From: DATJFQ01 sp035495555
Lineage (GTDB): Bacteria > Acidobacteriota > Vicinamibacteria > Vicinamibacterales > 2-12-FULL-66-21
NCBI GenBank assembly: GCA_035495555.1
Contig: DATJFQ010000026.1
Coordinates: 1-62,509 of the forward strand
Length of the DNA stretch: 62,509 nucleotides
Direction of reading: 5' to 3'
Position numbers and translations under genes: made by a program. Below the pieces are notes generated by a model that saw only the letters and a list, made by a program, of their open reading frames with translations, was not told the DNA's origin and did no database searches. This document shows, one piece after another, positions 25,253 through 33,426 of this stretch; position 1 is the stretch's first letter; every line of letters begins with the position of its first letter.

Positions 25253-26536
25253 ATGACTACACGTGTCCGTTCCTTTATTTCTGCCGGCTTTCTCGTCGCT
25301 GCTGCCGGAATTCCGCAGCTCGCCGCCGCCCAGATGCCGCAGATGGCGCACGATCACGAGATGACCATGCCGTCTGCGCGCGAAGGCTCCGGCACCTCCT
25401 GGCTCCCCGACGAGACGCCGATGTATGCGGTGCATCGCGAGGCGGGTCCGTGGACGTTGATGGCACACGGCGCGCTGTTCGTGCAGTACCTGCACGAGAG
25501 CGGAAGCCGCGGCAGCGATCAGGCAGGAAGCGTCAACTGGTTGATGGGAGCCGCCGATCGCACGGTGGGGAACGGGCACGTCGCACTGCGTGGCATGGTG
25601 AGCCTCGAGCCCTGGACGATCCGCGGCTGCGGCTATCCCGACCTCCTCGCGTCGGGCGAAACGTGCAGGGGCGACGTGATCCACGATCGACAGCACCCGC
25701 ACGATTTGTTCATGGAACTCACGGCGACCTACGATCGGCCGGTCGCGCACGACATCCGGCTGCAGCTCTATGGCGGGCCGGTGGGCGAGCCGGCGCTCGG
25801 GCCGACGGCGTTTCCGCACCGCATCTCCGCGATGCCCAGCCCCCTTGCTCCGATCACCCACCACTGGCTCGATGCGACGCATATCGCCTATGGCGTCGTC
25901 ACCGGCGGCGTGTACGGGAAGCGGTGGAAAGCGGAAAGCTCGGTGTTCAACGGCCGTGAGCCCGACGAGCATCGAACGAATCTCGAATCGGGCGCGCTGG
26001 ACTCGTGGTCGGGCCGCGTGTGGTTTCTGCCGACGAGCCGGTGGGCGCTGCAGGCTTCGGCAGCACGGCTGACGGGCGCCGAAGCCGACGTGCACAGTGC
26101 GCAACGGATCGATGTCAATCGGATCACGGCATCAGCGACGTATCACCGCATGGCATCCGCGGAACGGATCTGGGCGACGACGATCGGCTGGGGACGCAAC
26201 CAGGAACCCGGCGGCACCGCGACCGATGCGCTCCTCGCCGAAACCAACTGGTCGCCCGACGAGCACAACACGTGGTTCGGCCGCTTCGAGCTGTCGGGAA
26301 AATCCGGACACGATCTCGACGTGGCGACAGACGACATCTACACCGTCGCGAAAATGCAGGCCGGGTATACCCGACAACTGGCGCGAGTCGCCGACGTTCG
26401 CCCCGGCGTCGGCGCTGGTCTCTCGGCCGGCATCGTTCCCCGGTCGCTGAGTGCGGTCTACGGCGACCGCATCAACTGGGGATTTGGGATTTTCTTCACG
26501 CTGCGTCCGGCGGCGTCCAATCGGGCGATCCACTGA
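25253..26536 (+). CDS. Outer-membrane beta-barrel-like protein
   Basis: A 427-aa exported protein with signal peptide (FLVAAAGIPQLAAAQ), then a Met/His-rich stretch (MPQMAHDHEMTMP) that could bind copper. Alternating aromatic beta-strands follow to the C terminus (WGFGIFFTLRP). HPHDLFMELTATYDRPV and RISAMPSPLAPITHHWLDAT are conserved features of a family often found near copper or multicopper-oxidase genes. No transport activity is established. It overlaps the convergent HPF gene by 41 nt. Confidence 0.7.
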   Translation: MTTRVRSFISAGFLVAAAGIPQLAAAQMPQMAHDHEMTMPSAREGSGTSWLPDETPMYAVHREAGPWTLMAHGALFVQYLHESGSRGSDQAGSVNWLMGAADRTVGNGHVALRGMVSLEPWTIRGCGYPDLLASGETCRGDVIHDRQHPHDLFMELTATYDRPVAHDIRLQLYGGPVGEPALGPTAFPHRISAMPSPLAPITHHWLDATHIAYGVVTGGVYGKRWKAESSVFNGREPDEHRTNLESGALDSWSGRVWFLPTSRWALQASAARLTGAEADVHSAQRIDVNRITASATYHRMASAERIWATTIGWGRNQEPGGTATDALLAETNWSPDEHNTWFGRFELSGKSGHDLDVATDDIYTVAKMQAGYTRQLARVADVRPGVGAGLSAGIVPRSLSAVYGDRINWGFGIFFTLRPAASNRAIH

Positions 26537-26861
26537 GTTGTGCGTGTTTCTGAGAGCGGCTTGTGACCCGCCTGATGCGCCGGACGAGAACGGCCCGAAG
26601 CCGCGTCGCCGCGCGGTCGACGGCTGCGTAGGCGTCGACGGCCGTCGCGCGGGCGAACACGCGGCCGATGCGCGCGACCGAGGCCGAGATCACGCAGAGT
26701 TTGTCGATGCCGCCGCGCGGCCCGTTGATGTCCTCGAAGATCACTTCGAGGCCTTCAATGCGCGGCTCGAACGATCGTCGGGCGAACTCGAGGCGACGCC
26801 GCGCGTACTCGCGCAGCGATTCCGATACGTCCAGATTGCGACCTCTCACCAGGATGTCCAT
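26496..26861 (-). CDS. Ribosome hibernation promoting factor (HPF/RaiA)
   Basis: A 121-aa protein of the short HPF type: MDILVRGRNLDVSESLREYA and RRLEFARRSFEPRIEGLEVI match the conserved first strand and helix. A long second helix follows (DAYAAVDRAATRLRAVLVRR), with a basic C terminus able to contact 16S rRNA. The family silences or stores ribosomes in stationary phase. The 3' end overlaps the outer-membrane gene in convergent orientation. It is the better HPF candidate of the two in this window. Confidence 0.8.
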   Translation of the reverse strand: MDILVRGRNLDVSESLREYARRRLEFARRSFEPRIEGLEVIFEDINGPRGGIDKLCVISASVARIGRVFARATAVDAYAAVDRAATRLRAVLVRRIRRVTSRSQKHAQLSGSPDWTPPDAA

Positions 26862-26990
26862 GCCCCATGAGAGCGCAAGAACTACGCCGGGATACCCGCC
26901 AGAATGACGGGCAATCCGGGCGGGTGCTTCGGTGACGCCCTTTCAGAGCGAAATCACCTTGCGTTTTGTAATTCAGCCTGGCGCGTTTGT

Positions 26991-27275
26991 TCAGGCCTGG
27001 ACTTCGTCGCCCTTGCGGGGGTAGCGCGTCGCGCCGATGAGACGCGAATCCGTTCGGACGCCCAGCGGCTCGCGGCCCGACCGCACGCTGCGCAGGATCC
27101 AGCGAAGCGCCGGGTACGTGGTGGCGGCGCCGGCGCAGACGAGCGCCAGTCCGATTTTGCGGCGCCGCTGCTCGGGCAGCCGTCCCGCCAGGAGCAGTCC
27201 GATCCCGATCCCGAGGGCCGCGCGCGTGGACACGACGAAACCCATGACCGGTAGAGGCAGCGTTACTGTTCGCAT
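26991..27275 (-). CDS. Small membrane protein
   Basis: A 94-aa protein with a hydrophobic N-terminal half (STRAALGIGIGLLLAGRL, then GLALVCAGAATTYPALRWIL) giving two membrane helices in a hairpin, and a basic hydrophilic tail. I recognise no family. It lies 39 nt after the DUF190 gene on the same strand, so it may be a third member of the fluoride-responsive unit. Confidence 0.55.
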   Translation of the reverse strand: MRTVTLPLPVMGFVVSTRAALGIGIGLLLAGRLPEQRRRKIGLALVCAGAATTYPALRWILRSVRSGREPLGVRTDSRLIGATRYPRKGDEVQA

Positions 27276-27313
27276 GATGCGTTCACCGTTGCAAAGATGG
27301 TGCAGAGTCCGGC

Positions 27314-27673
27314 TCAGGCGTGACGGTCCCGCTTCGGCCCGGCCGCGTACCTCAGCACCCTGACGTTTTCGACCGTGACCAGTGCGCCGCCTGTGATCAT
27401 TTCATCGAGGATCGGCAGCAGCCGATCGACGTGCGCCTGATCGTCGACGACCTCGATCACGACCGGGAGGTCCGTCGACAGTTCGAGGACACTTGCGGTA
27501 TGAATGACGCTGCTGGCGCCGAACCCGGCAACGCCATGGACGATCGTCGCTCCGGCAAACCCTTCCGATCTCAGCCGCTCGAGCAGCGCGCGCGCGAGCG
27601 GCTTGTGGTGCCACGTGTCCGACTCGCCGAGAAAGATCCGGATGAGGCATTGGACGCCGTCGAGAACGCGCAT
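27314..27673 (-). CDS. DUF190 (PII-like) protein
   Basis: A 119-aa protein with the DUF190 pattern: LIRIFLGESDTWHHKPLARA, LLERLRSEGFAGATIVHGVA, VIEVVDDQAHVDRLLPILDE. The family has a PII-like ferredoxin fold and commonly sits beside crcB, where it may gate or sense for the channel. The ATG at 27673 lies 11 nt after crcB's stop. It is presumably controlled by the same fluoride riboswitch. Confidence 0.88.
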   Translation of the reverse strand: MRVLDGVQCLIRIFLGESDTWHHKPLARALLERLRSEGFAGATIVHGVAGFGASSVIHTASVLELSTDLPVVIEVVDDQAHVDRLLPILDEMITGGALVTVENVRVLRYAAGPKRDRHA

Positions 27674-27684
27674 CGGGCTCTCCT

Positions 27685-28065
27685 TCACCGCGCGAGCGCC
27701 GCGCGGGCGAGTACCAGCCCGCACCACCCGGCAATCGCGCAGCCAATCAACGTGACGATGACGTTGGCCAGTGCGGCCGCGGGCGCGCCTTCTTCGAGCA
27801 GCCGCAGCGTGTCGTAATTGAAGCTCGAGTATGTCGTGAAGCCGCCGACGAAGCCGATCGTCAGCGCGGCGCGCAGCGTCGCAGACCAGCCGAGCGTCAT
27901 CCCGGCTTCCATGAACACGGCGATGAGGAACGATCCCGCGACGTTGACGATGAGTGTGCCGTAAGGGAGGACGCTGCTGATCCGCTGAGCAGCCCAGAGC
28001 GCGATGAGATAGCGCATGCCTGTGCCGAGCGCACCGCCCGCGCAAATCCAGAGGACTCGTATCAT
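27685..28065 (-). CDS. crcB: Fluoride channel CrcB/Fluc
   Basis: A 126-aa four-helix membrane protein with the Fluc signatures GGALGTGMRYLIALW at the N terminus, YGTLIVNVAGSFLIAVF (the Asn lining the pore) and GFVGGFTTYSSFNYDTLRLL (the phenylalanine/threonine fluoride track). Dual-topology dimers export F-. The ATG at 28065 follows a GGAAAGG site. An aptamer for fluoride lies directly upstream. Confidence 0.93.
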   Translation of the reverse strand: MIRVLWICAGGALGTGMRYLIALWAAQRISSVLPYGTLIVNVAGSFLIAVFMEAGMTLGWSATLRAALTIGFVGGFTTYSSFNYDTLRLLEEGAPAAALANVIVTLIGCAIAGWCGLVLARAALAR

Positions 28066-28108
28066 GCCGTGTCGCCTTTCCATCGGGCACGGCAGCAGGA
28101 GGAGAGTG

Positions 28109-28136
28109 GACTCCTACGGCTGAACCCGCAGGAGTC
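28109..28136 (-). terminator. Hairpin competing with the fluoride aptamer (expression platform)
   Basis: On the minus strand, GACUCCUGCGG pairs with CCGUAGGAGUC over 11 positions (one G-U). The 5' arm is the same GACUCC that closes helix P1 of the aptamer, so aptamer and hairpin exclude each other. No U-tract follows, only a pyrimidine-rich stretch, so whether it terminates transcription or acts otherwise is not clear. Confidence 0.6.
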
Positions 28137-28190
28137 ATTGGCCGTCGGTGTTGATCGGAGACGGCGGTTACGGCGGACTCCACCGCCCGG
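28128..28190 (-). ncRNA. Fluoride riboswitch (crcB RNA)
   Basis: Read on the minus strand, the leader of crcB shows all helices of the fluoride aptamer. These are GGGCGG with CCGCC, GGAGUC (28176-28181) with GACUCC (28131-28136), and GCCGUC with GACGGC. The conserved AACCGCC follows the second helix, and the AUGACUCCUGC signature closes the fold. It lies 63 nt before the crcB ATG. On binding F- such RNAs turn on export genes. Confidence 0.88.
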
Positions 28191-28227
28191 AAATTTTCGG
28201 CAGTGTGACGCGACCAGGCGCCGGCTG

Positions 28228-28926
28228 TCAACTGCCGCGCCGCTGACCGCCCGGTTCGAGTTGCGCGCGATGACCGCGCGCGTCTGCCAGTGCGGGCAAC
28301 GCCATCAGCAAAAAGGCAACGGAGAACAGCGGCCAGTTGAACGTGGTCGGCAGCACGCGCAACACCGCATCGCGTCCGCCCGGAAGTGCCCGCCACGCAT
28401 CCACCATGAAGGCGGCGAGCGCGAGCAGGGCGCCCACGCTGCCGAGCACCCACGGCCATCTGGCCGAGCGTGCCTGCTCGCCGGACTGTGACGCGAACGT
28501 ACCCCACAGGATCATGAGCACCGCAATGCTCACGGGCGCGAGCACCGGCCCCCACCACGGAAGCGGCAGCAGAAAGAGGACGTCCCAGTCGAGCAGCGTC
28601 TTCGGCCAGCCGCACATCACGCGAAGGAAGACGTAATAGAAGACGTCCCAGACGCCGAACGCGACCGCCGCATACCCGATGCGGCGCCGCCACGTTCGGC
28701 CCGCGAGCAGACCGATCGCCGCGATCATGACGAGCGTCGCTGCCTCACGCCATAACTCGACACCACCGAGCGCTGCGTTGATCGGCAGCGGGTTCGCCTG
28801 GTAAGGCTCGATCCGATCGACGAGCCCGCGGATGTAGAAGACGCACGCGGCTTCGACCCACGCCATCGCGATGGCAAACGCGACTACGATCGCCCATCGC
28901 GCGCGCTCGGGCCCCCGGGCGCTCAT
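28228..28926 (-). CDS. Polytopic membrane protein
   Basis: A 232-aa protein with about six hydrophobic helices and no signal peptide. The segment FYIRGLVDRIEPYQANPLPI followed by EAATLVMIAAIGLLAGRTWR is typical of small uncharacterised integral membrane proteins of soil bacteria. It overlaps ispH by 4 nt (ATGA) and is probably cotranscribed with it. Nothing ties it to isoprenoid synthesis beyond that. It ends 38 nt before the fluoride riboswitch. Confidence 0.65.
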   Translation of the reverse strand: MSARGPERARWAIVVAFAIAMAWVEAACVFYIRGLVDRIEPYQANPLPINAALGGVELWREAATLVMIAAIGLLAGRTWRRRIGYAAVAFGVWDVFYYVFLRVMCGWPKTLLDWDVLFLLPLPWWGPVLAPVSIAVLMILWGTFASQSGEQARSARWPWVLGSVGALLALAAFMVDAWRALPGGRDAVLRVLPTTFNWPLFSVAFLLMALPALADARGHRAQLEPGGQRRGS

Positions 28927-29813
28927 CGGGCCTCCACCGCCGCGCCGGCCAGCGGCATTGCGCCGGCGATCTGACGGATGCGCGCCTCGACCCGGTCGAT
29001 GACCTCGTCTGGCGTCGACGTTCCCGCGGTCAATCCAACGACGCGGGCCTGATCGAACCAGTCGGGCTCCAGGTCCGCGTCGCTCTCCACGTGGTGCACA
29101 CACGGGCAGTGGCACGAGCACGTGTTCACCAGTTCCCGGGTGTTGTTGCTCGACCGGCCGCCGACGACGATCACGACGTCGGACTGCCGCGCGACGTCGA
29201 TCGCCGCCGACTGTCGCTCCTTGGTGGGTTTGCAGACCGTGTCGAAGAATCGCACTTCGGAGCGAGGAAAGCGGCGCCGGATCAGGGCGACGAGATGCCG
29301 CACCTTCTGCAGCGGCTGCGTCGTCTGAGCCGCCACGCCAATCCGCGCGTGTTCGTCGAGCGCGAGCACGTCGCAATCGTCGAGGACAACGTCGAACCGA
29401 TCCAGATCGCCGGTGAGGCCGCGCACCTCGACGTGGTCGCGCTGTCCGATGATGACGGGGTGGTAGCCGTCGCGCACGAGCGCCGCGACGGCGCGGTGGG
29501 CGACGCGCACGAGCGGGCACGTGGCTTCGACGACGCGAAGCCCCAGGGCACGCGTGCGCGCGAGCACGCGCTCAGACGTGCCGTGTGCCGTTACCATCAG
29601 GGTGGCGGTGGTCACGTGCGCGGGATCTTTCGCGACCGCGATGCTTCTGGCCTCGAGCGACTCGAGCACCGTGGGGTTGTGGACGAGGTCGCCGAGGATC
29701 GTGAGCGGAGCCTCCGCTGCGTGCTGCAACGCCAGCGCAATGGCGTCGCGCACGCCGAAACACATCCCGAGGTGTTGCGCGCGGAGGATGCGGACCGGTT
29801 GAGGAATGGCCAT
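28923..29813 (-). CDS. ispH: 4-hydroxy-3-methylbut-2-enyl diphosphate reductase
   Basis: A 296-aa Fe-S enzyme that makes IPP and DMAPP from HMBPP at the end of the MEP pathway. The three cluster cysteines lie in HLGMCFGVRDA (C18), VEATCPLVRVAH (about 99) and FFDTVCKPTKERQ (about 195). Substrate motifs TAHGTSE, NNTRELV and AGTSTPDEVI are visible. Odd point: the normally variable loop after NNTRELV reads CSCHCPCVHHVES, four extra Cys in seven residues. Its ATG faces the divergent serine-hydrolase-like gene across a 47-bp gap holding a palindrome. Confidence 0.9.
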   Translation of the reverse strand: MAIPQPVRILRAQHLGMCFGVRDAIALALQHAAEAPLTILGDLVHNPTVLESLEARSIAVAKDPAHVTTATLMVTAHGTSERVLARTRALGLRVVEATCPLVRVAHRAVAALVRDGYHPVIIGQRDHVEVRGLTGDLDRFDVVLDDCDVLALDEHARIGVAAQTTQPLQKVRHLVALIRRRFPRSEVRFFDTVCKPTKERQSAAIDVARQSDVVIVVGGRSSNNTRELVNTCSCHCPCVHHVESDADLEPDWFDQARVVGLTAGTSTPDEVIDRVEARIRQIAGAMPLAGAAVEAR

Positions 29814-29832
29814 GCTTTAGAGTGTAAAGCGG

Positions 29833-29853
29833 TAACTTTATGATGTAAAGTTA
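29833..29853. promoter_or_regulatory. Palindromic operator-like site
   Basis: TAACTTTA and TAAAGTTA form a perfect 8-bp inverted repeat around TGATG, in the 47-bp gap between the divergent ispH and serine-hydrolase-like genes. A further half-site-like GTGTAAAGC lies just left. AT-rich against GC-rich surroundings, it is placed to control both genes. The regulator is not in the window. Confidence 0.5.
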
Positions 29854-29860
29854 ATCCTGC

Positions 29861-31075
29861 ATGTCGAGAAGTCGGACGGAAACCATCCTGGCGTGGGGCG
29901 TTGTGGCCGCCGGCTTGTTGCTGGCGTTCATCGTCGGACTCTTCACGTACATGAACGTCACGGCCACCCCGTTGCACCCCGATCCGCAGAAGGTGCCGTC
30001 GGTGATGCGCGCGGCACCGCCGCCGGAATGGGCCGATGCCGCGGGGAAGGCACGGCAGGCGGTACGCGCCGCGCTGATCGATCAGAACCTGCCCGGGCTG
30101 TCCGTCGCGGTTGGCGCTGGCGGCGGAATCCTGTGGGCTGAAGGATTCGGGTACGCCGATCTCGAGCGGAAGATCCCGGTAACGCCTGAAACGAAATTCC
30201 GGATCGCGGGGGTCTCCATCCCGCTCACGTCAGCGGCGGTCGGTGTGTTGCTCGACAAACACAAACTGGACCTCGACGAGCCCATTCAAGCGTATGTGCC
30301 CCGCTTCCCGACCAAAAAGTGGCCGGTCACGCTGCGGGAGCTGATGGCGGACGTTGCGGGGATCAGGAATGACGCTGGCGACGAAGAGCCGCTGATGGTC
30401 CGGTGCGACCGAACGATCGACGGCCTGCGCCGATTCGCCGACGCACCGCTCTTGTTCGAACCAGGCACGCGGTACCACGAGTCGAGCTACGGGTGGATCC
30501 TGGTGAGCGCGGCGGTCGAAGCCGCCGGGGACGAGCCGTTCTCCACGTTCATGCGCGCGCGGATTTTTGACCCGCTCGGCATGAGCAGCACGAGACCTGA
30601 AGCTGCATCGGAGCCGATTCCGGATCGCGCCACGTTCTACTACCCGCGATTTGCCGGAGATCCGCGCTACGGTCCCGATCCCGCTCGCGAGGGGGATCAA
30701 TCCTGCTTCGCCGGCGCGGCCGGCTATCTGTCGACGCCGACGGATCTCGTGCGATTCGGCAACGCAATGATGACGGGCAAGCTGCTCCAGCCGTCGACGC
30801 TCGAACTGCTCCAGACGCCGCAGCGGCTCGCGTCCGGTCAGCAGAGCGAGTACGGCCTCGGCTGGAAAATCGAGACGGTTCCGCTTGCCGGCAAACCGGT
30901 GCGGGCGGCAGGTCACGGCACCAAGCAGGACTTCATCGGAGGAACGGCGTCGTTCATCACCTTCCCCGAAAGGGCGCTGGTTGTCGCCGTGACGTCGAAC
31001 ATCTCGTTTGCGAATACCCATGACATCGGCGTTGCAATCGCGCGGGCGTTTGCGGAGTCCGCCGGCTCACGATGA
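29861..31075 (+). CDS. Beta-lactamase-fold serine hydrolase family protein lacking SxxK
   Basis: A 404-aa protein anchored by one N-terminal helix (ILAWGVVAAGLLLAFIVGLF), with the class C beta-lactamase/esterase outline. FGYADLERKIPVTPETKFRI leads into the catalytic helix, and YLSTPTDLVRFGNAMMTGKL lies later. Where SxxK is expected the sequence is GVSI (FRIAGVSIPLTSAAV), so both the nucleophile Ser and the Lys are missing. The YxN position reads YHES. The third motif HGTKQDFIGG is kept. It is probably a non-catalytic binding or regulatory relative. Confidence 0.8.
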   Translation: MSRSRTETILAWGVVAAGLLLAFIVGLFTYMNVTATPLHPDPQKVPSVMRAAPPPEWADAAGKARQAVRAALIDQNLPGLSVAVGAGGGILWAEGFGYADLERKIPVTPETKFRIAGVSIPLTSAAVGVLLDKHKLDLDEPIQAYVPRFPTKKWPVTLRELMADVAGIRNDAGDEEPLMVRCDRTIDGLRRFADAPLLFEPGTRYHESSYGWILVSAAVEAAGDEPFSTFMRARIFDPLGMSSTRPEAASEPIPDRATFYYPRFAGDPRYGPDPAREGDQSCFAGAAGYLSTPTDLVRFGNAMMTGKLLQPSTLELLQTPQRLASGQQSEYGLGWKIETVPLAGKPVRAAGHGTKQDFIGGTASFITFPERALVVAVTSNISFANTHDIGVAIARAFAESAGSR

Positions 31076-31125
31076 GCGAACGAAGCAGGACAGGAGCGTG
31101 AGAGTATGAGCAAGGATCGCGCCTC

Positions 31126-33426
31126 TTGTCATCGTCAGCCCTGGCCATCGCCGTCGTCCTGTCGCCGTTTCTGGCGCTTCCGCTGGTCGGCTGGCTGGCG
31201 ACGCGAAGAGATCCGGCGCCGGTTCTGCTTGCGCTTGTTCCGGGCGGTCTGACGGCGTACTTCGGCTACACGTACTTCCGGGTTGCCGCGCATGGACCGT
31301 TTGTCGTGGCCCGCCCGTGGGCCCCGGCGCTGAATTTATCGCTCTCGTTCTATTTCGACGGCCTGAGCACCGTGTTCGCGGTGCTGATTGCGTTCATCGG
31401 AACGTTGATCGTCGTGTACGCGACGCGATATCTCGCCGGCCACGAGGACCGTGGCAGGTTCTTCGTCACGCTCTTTGCGTTCATGGGTTCGATGCTCGGC
31501 GTCGTGCTGAGCGACAACGTGATCGGTCTCTTCGTCTTCTGGGAGCTCACCGGATTCACGTCGTTTCTGCTGATCGGCTTCGAGCACGAGCGGCCCGCGG
31601 CGCGGTCGGCAGCGATGCAGGCATTGCTCGTCACGAGTGGAGGAGGCCTCGCCCTGTTGGCAGCCGCCATCCTCCTGATGCAATCCAAGGGAACGGCGAG
31701 CCTCGCGACACTGCTGACGACTGGCGGCCTCGCCAGCGATCCTCGATACGTGCCGATCGTCTCGCTGCTGCTCCTCGCGGCATTCACGAAGTCGGCCCAG
31801 TTCCCGTTTCAGTTCTGGCTGCCGAACGCGATGGAGGCGCCTACGCCCGTTAGCGCCTATCTCCACTCCGCGACGATGGTGAAGGCGGGCGTGTACCTCG
31901 TCGCCCGGATGACACCGATCGCCGGCGGCACCATGACATGGACGGGAACGATCGCCGTGATCGCCGTGATCACCATGACTCTTGGCGCCGTCCGCGCGCT
32001 GCTCGAGACCGATCTGAAACGCGTCCTCGCGTACTCGACGATCAGCGCGCTCGGCATTCTGATATTGCTCTTTGGCATCGGTACGCCGGCCGCGGCCGCC
32101 GCGGGAGTCGTGTACCTGCTCGCACACGCCTGCTACAAAGGCGCTCTGTTTCTCGTGGCAGGCGCCGTTGAGCACGAAACGGGCACGCGAGACGCATCCT
32201 CGCTCGGCGGACTTCGGCAGACGATGCCGGCCACGGCGGCGGCGGCCGCCCTGGCGGCTGCGTCGATGGCCGGCATACCGCTGTTCTTCGGATTCATCGC
32301 CAAGGAACAGTTCTACGGCGCGGTGCAACTGGCGGGCGCCGGTGGCGCAGCGATCGGAGTGCTCATCGCGCTCGCGGTGGTCGCGAGCACGTGCCTTGGC
32401 GCTGCCGGATTCATTGCGGGGCTTGCGCCGTTCTTTGCCAGGTCGCAGACGACACCATCGTCACATGATGCGCCTGCGGCGATGTGGCTCGCACCGCTGG
32501 GTCTCGGTTGCATCGGCGTCCTGCTCGGCATCGTTCCAGGACTGGCGGCCGGACCTGTGTCGCTCGCCACCCTCGCCGTCACGGGCACGTCATCGGCCGT
32601 GGCGCTGGTTCTGTGGCACGGCCTCAACACCACGCTGGTGCTCAGCGTCGTGACGCTCGCAGGATCGGTGGCCCTGTTCGTCGTCCGCGACCGGTTGTGG
32701 CAGATCACCTGGCCGGTCGGCCTGCGGACCGAACGTGTGTACAGCGGGGTCGTGAGCGGTCTCGATCGCGTCAGCCGCCGAATCGCACCGGCCCTGCAGA
32801 GCGCCTCTCTGCGGTCCTACGTGCTCACCGTAATCGTGACGGCCGTTGCGCTCGTCACGACGGCTGTCGCAACAGGCGGCGTCCTTCCGGAACCGCGGCG
32901 GTGGACGCCGGTTCACTTCCACGAGGCGGTCCTGGCGCTGATCGTCGTCGCTGCGGCGGTGTCAGCTGTGTTCGCGCGGTCGACCATGGCCGCCGTGCTG
33001 TCGCTCGGGACGGTTGGCTACGGTGTTGCCGTCCTCTATGCGCTGTTCGGCGCGCCCGATCTGGCGATGACCCAGTTCGCGGTGGAAACGCTGACGGTCG
33101 TCATTTTCGTGCTCGTCTTCTACAAGCTGCGGGGGTTCGGTGATCTCTCGTCGCGGCTCGTGAAAGCGCGCGACGCGGCGGTCGCGGTTGCCGCCGGAGC
33201 TGTCGTGATGACGCTGGTCCTGTTCGTCGGCGCGTCCGGCACCACCTCACGCCTGGCCGGCTACTTCGCGGATGCCGCTCCACACCTCGCCCACGGCCTC
33301 AACGTCGTCAACGTGATCCTCGTCGACTTTCGTGGCTTCGACACGCTCGGCGAGACGACGGTGCTCGTCACCGTTGCCGTCGGCGTACGCGCGCTGCTGC
33401 TGATCGGAAGAGAGAAGCGCTCATGA
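31126..33426 (+). CDS. mnhA: Na+/H+ antiporter subunit A (MrpA/MnhA)
   Basis: A 766-aa polytopic subunit with the NuoL-like proton-pumping core (DNVIGLFVFWELTGFTSFLL, FPFQFWLPNAMEAPTPVSAY, KAGVYLVARMTPIAGGTMTW) and the C-terminal MrpB-like domain (YALFGAPDLAMTQFAVETLT). It is a little shorter than typical MrpA. The start is uncertain: in frame there is only a TTG at 31126 with a weak AAGGA site. An ATG at 31106 is out of frame. It heads the seven-gene cluster. Confidence 0.9.
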   Translation: MSSSALAIAVVLSPFLALPLVGWLATRRDPAPVLLALVPGGLTAYFGYTYFRVAAHGPFVVARPWAPALNLSLSFYFDGLSTVFAVLIAFIGTLIVVYATRYLAGHEDRGRFFVTLFAFMGSMLGVVLSDNVIGLFVFWELTGFTSFLLIGFEHERPAARSAAMQALLVTSGGGLALLAAAILLMQSKGTASLATLLTTGGLASDPRYVPIVSLLLLAAFTKSAQFPFQFWLPNAMEAPTPVSAYLHSATMVKAGVYLVARMTPIAGGTMTWTGTIAVIAVITMTLGAVRALLETDLKRVLAYSTISALGILILLFGIGTPAAAAAGVVYLLAHACYKGALFLVAGAVEHETGTRDASSLGGLRQTMPATAAAAALAAASMAGIPLFFGFIAKEQFYGAVQLAGAGGAAIGVLIALAVVASTCLGAAGFIAGLAPFFARSQTTPSSHDAPAAMWLAPLGLGCIGVLLGIVPGLAAGPVSLATLAVTGTSSAVALVLWHGLNTTLVLSVVTLAGSVALFVVRDRLWQITWPVGLRTERVYSGVVSGLDRVSRRIAPALQSASLRSYVLTVIVTAVALVTTAVATGGVLPEPRRWTPVHFHEAVLALIVVAAAVSAVFARSTMAAVLSLGTVGYGVAVLYALFGAPDLAMTQFAVETLTVVIFVLVFYKLRGFGDLSSRLVKARDAAVAVAAGAVVMTLVLFVGASGTTSRLAGYFADAAPHLAHGLNVVNVILVDFRGFDTLGETTVLVTVAVGVRALLLIGREKRS

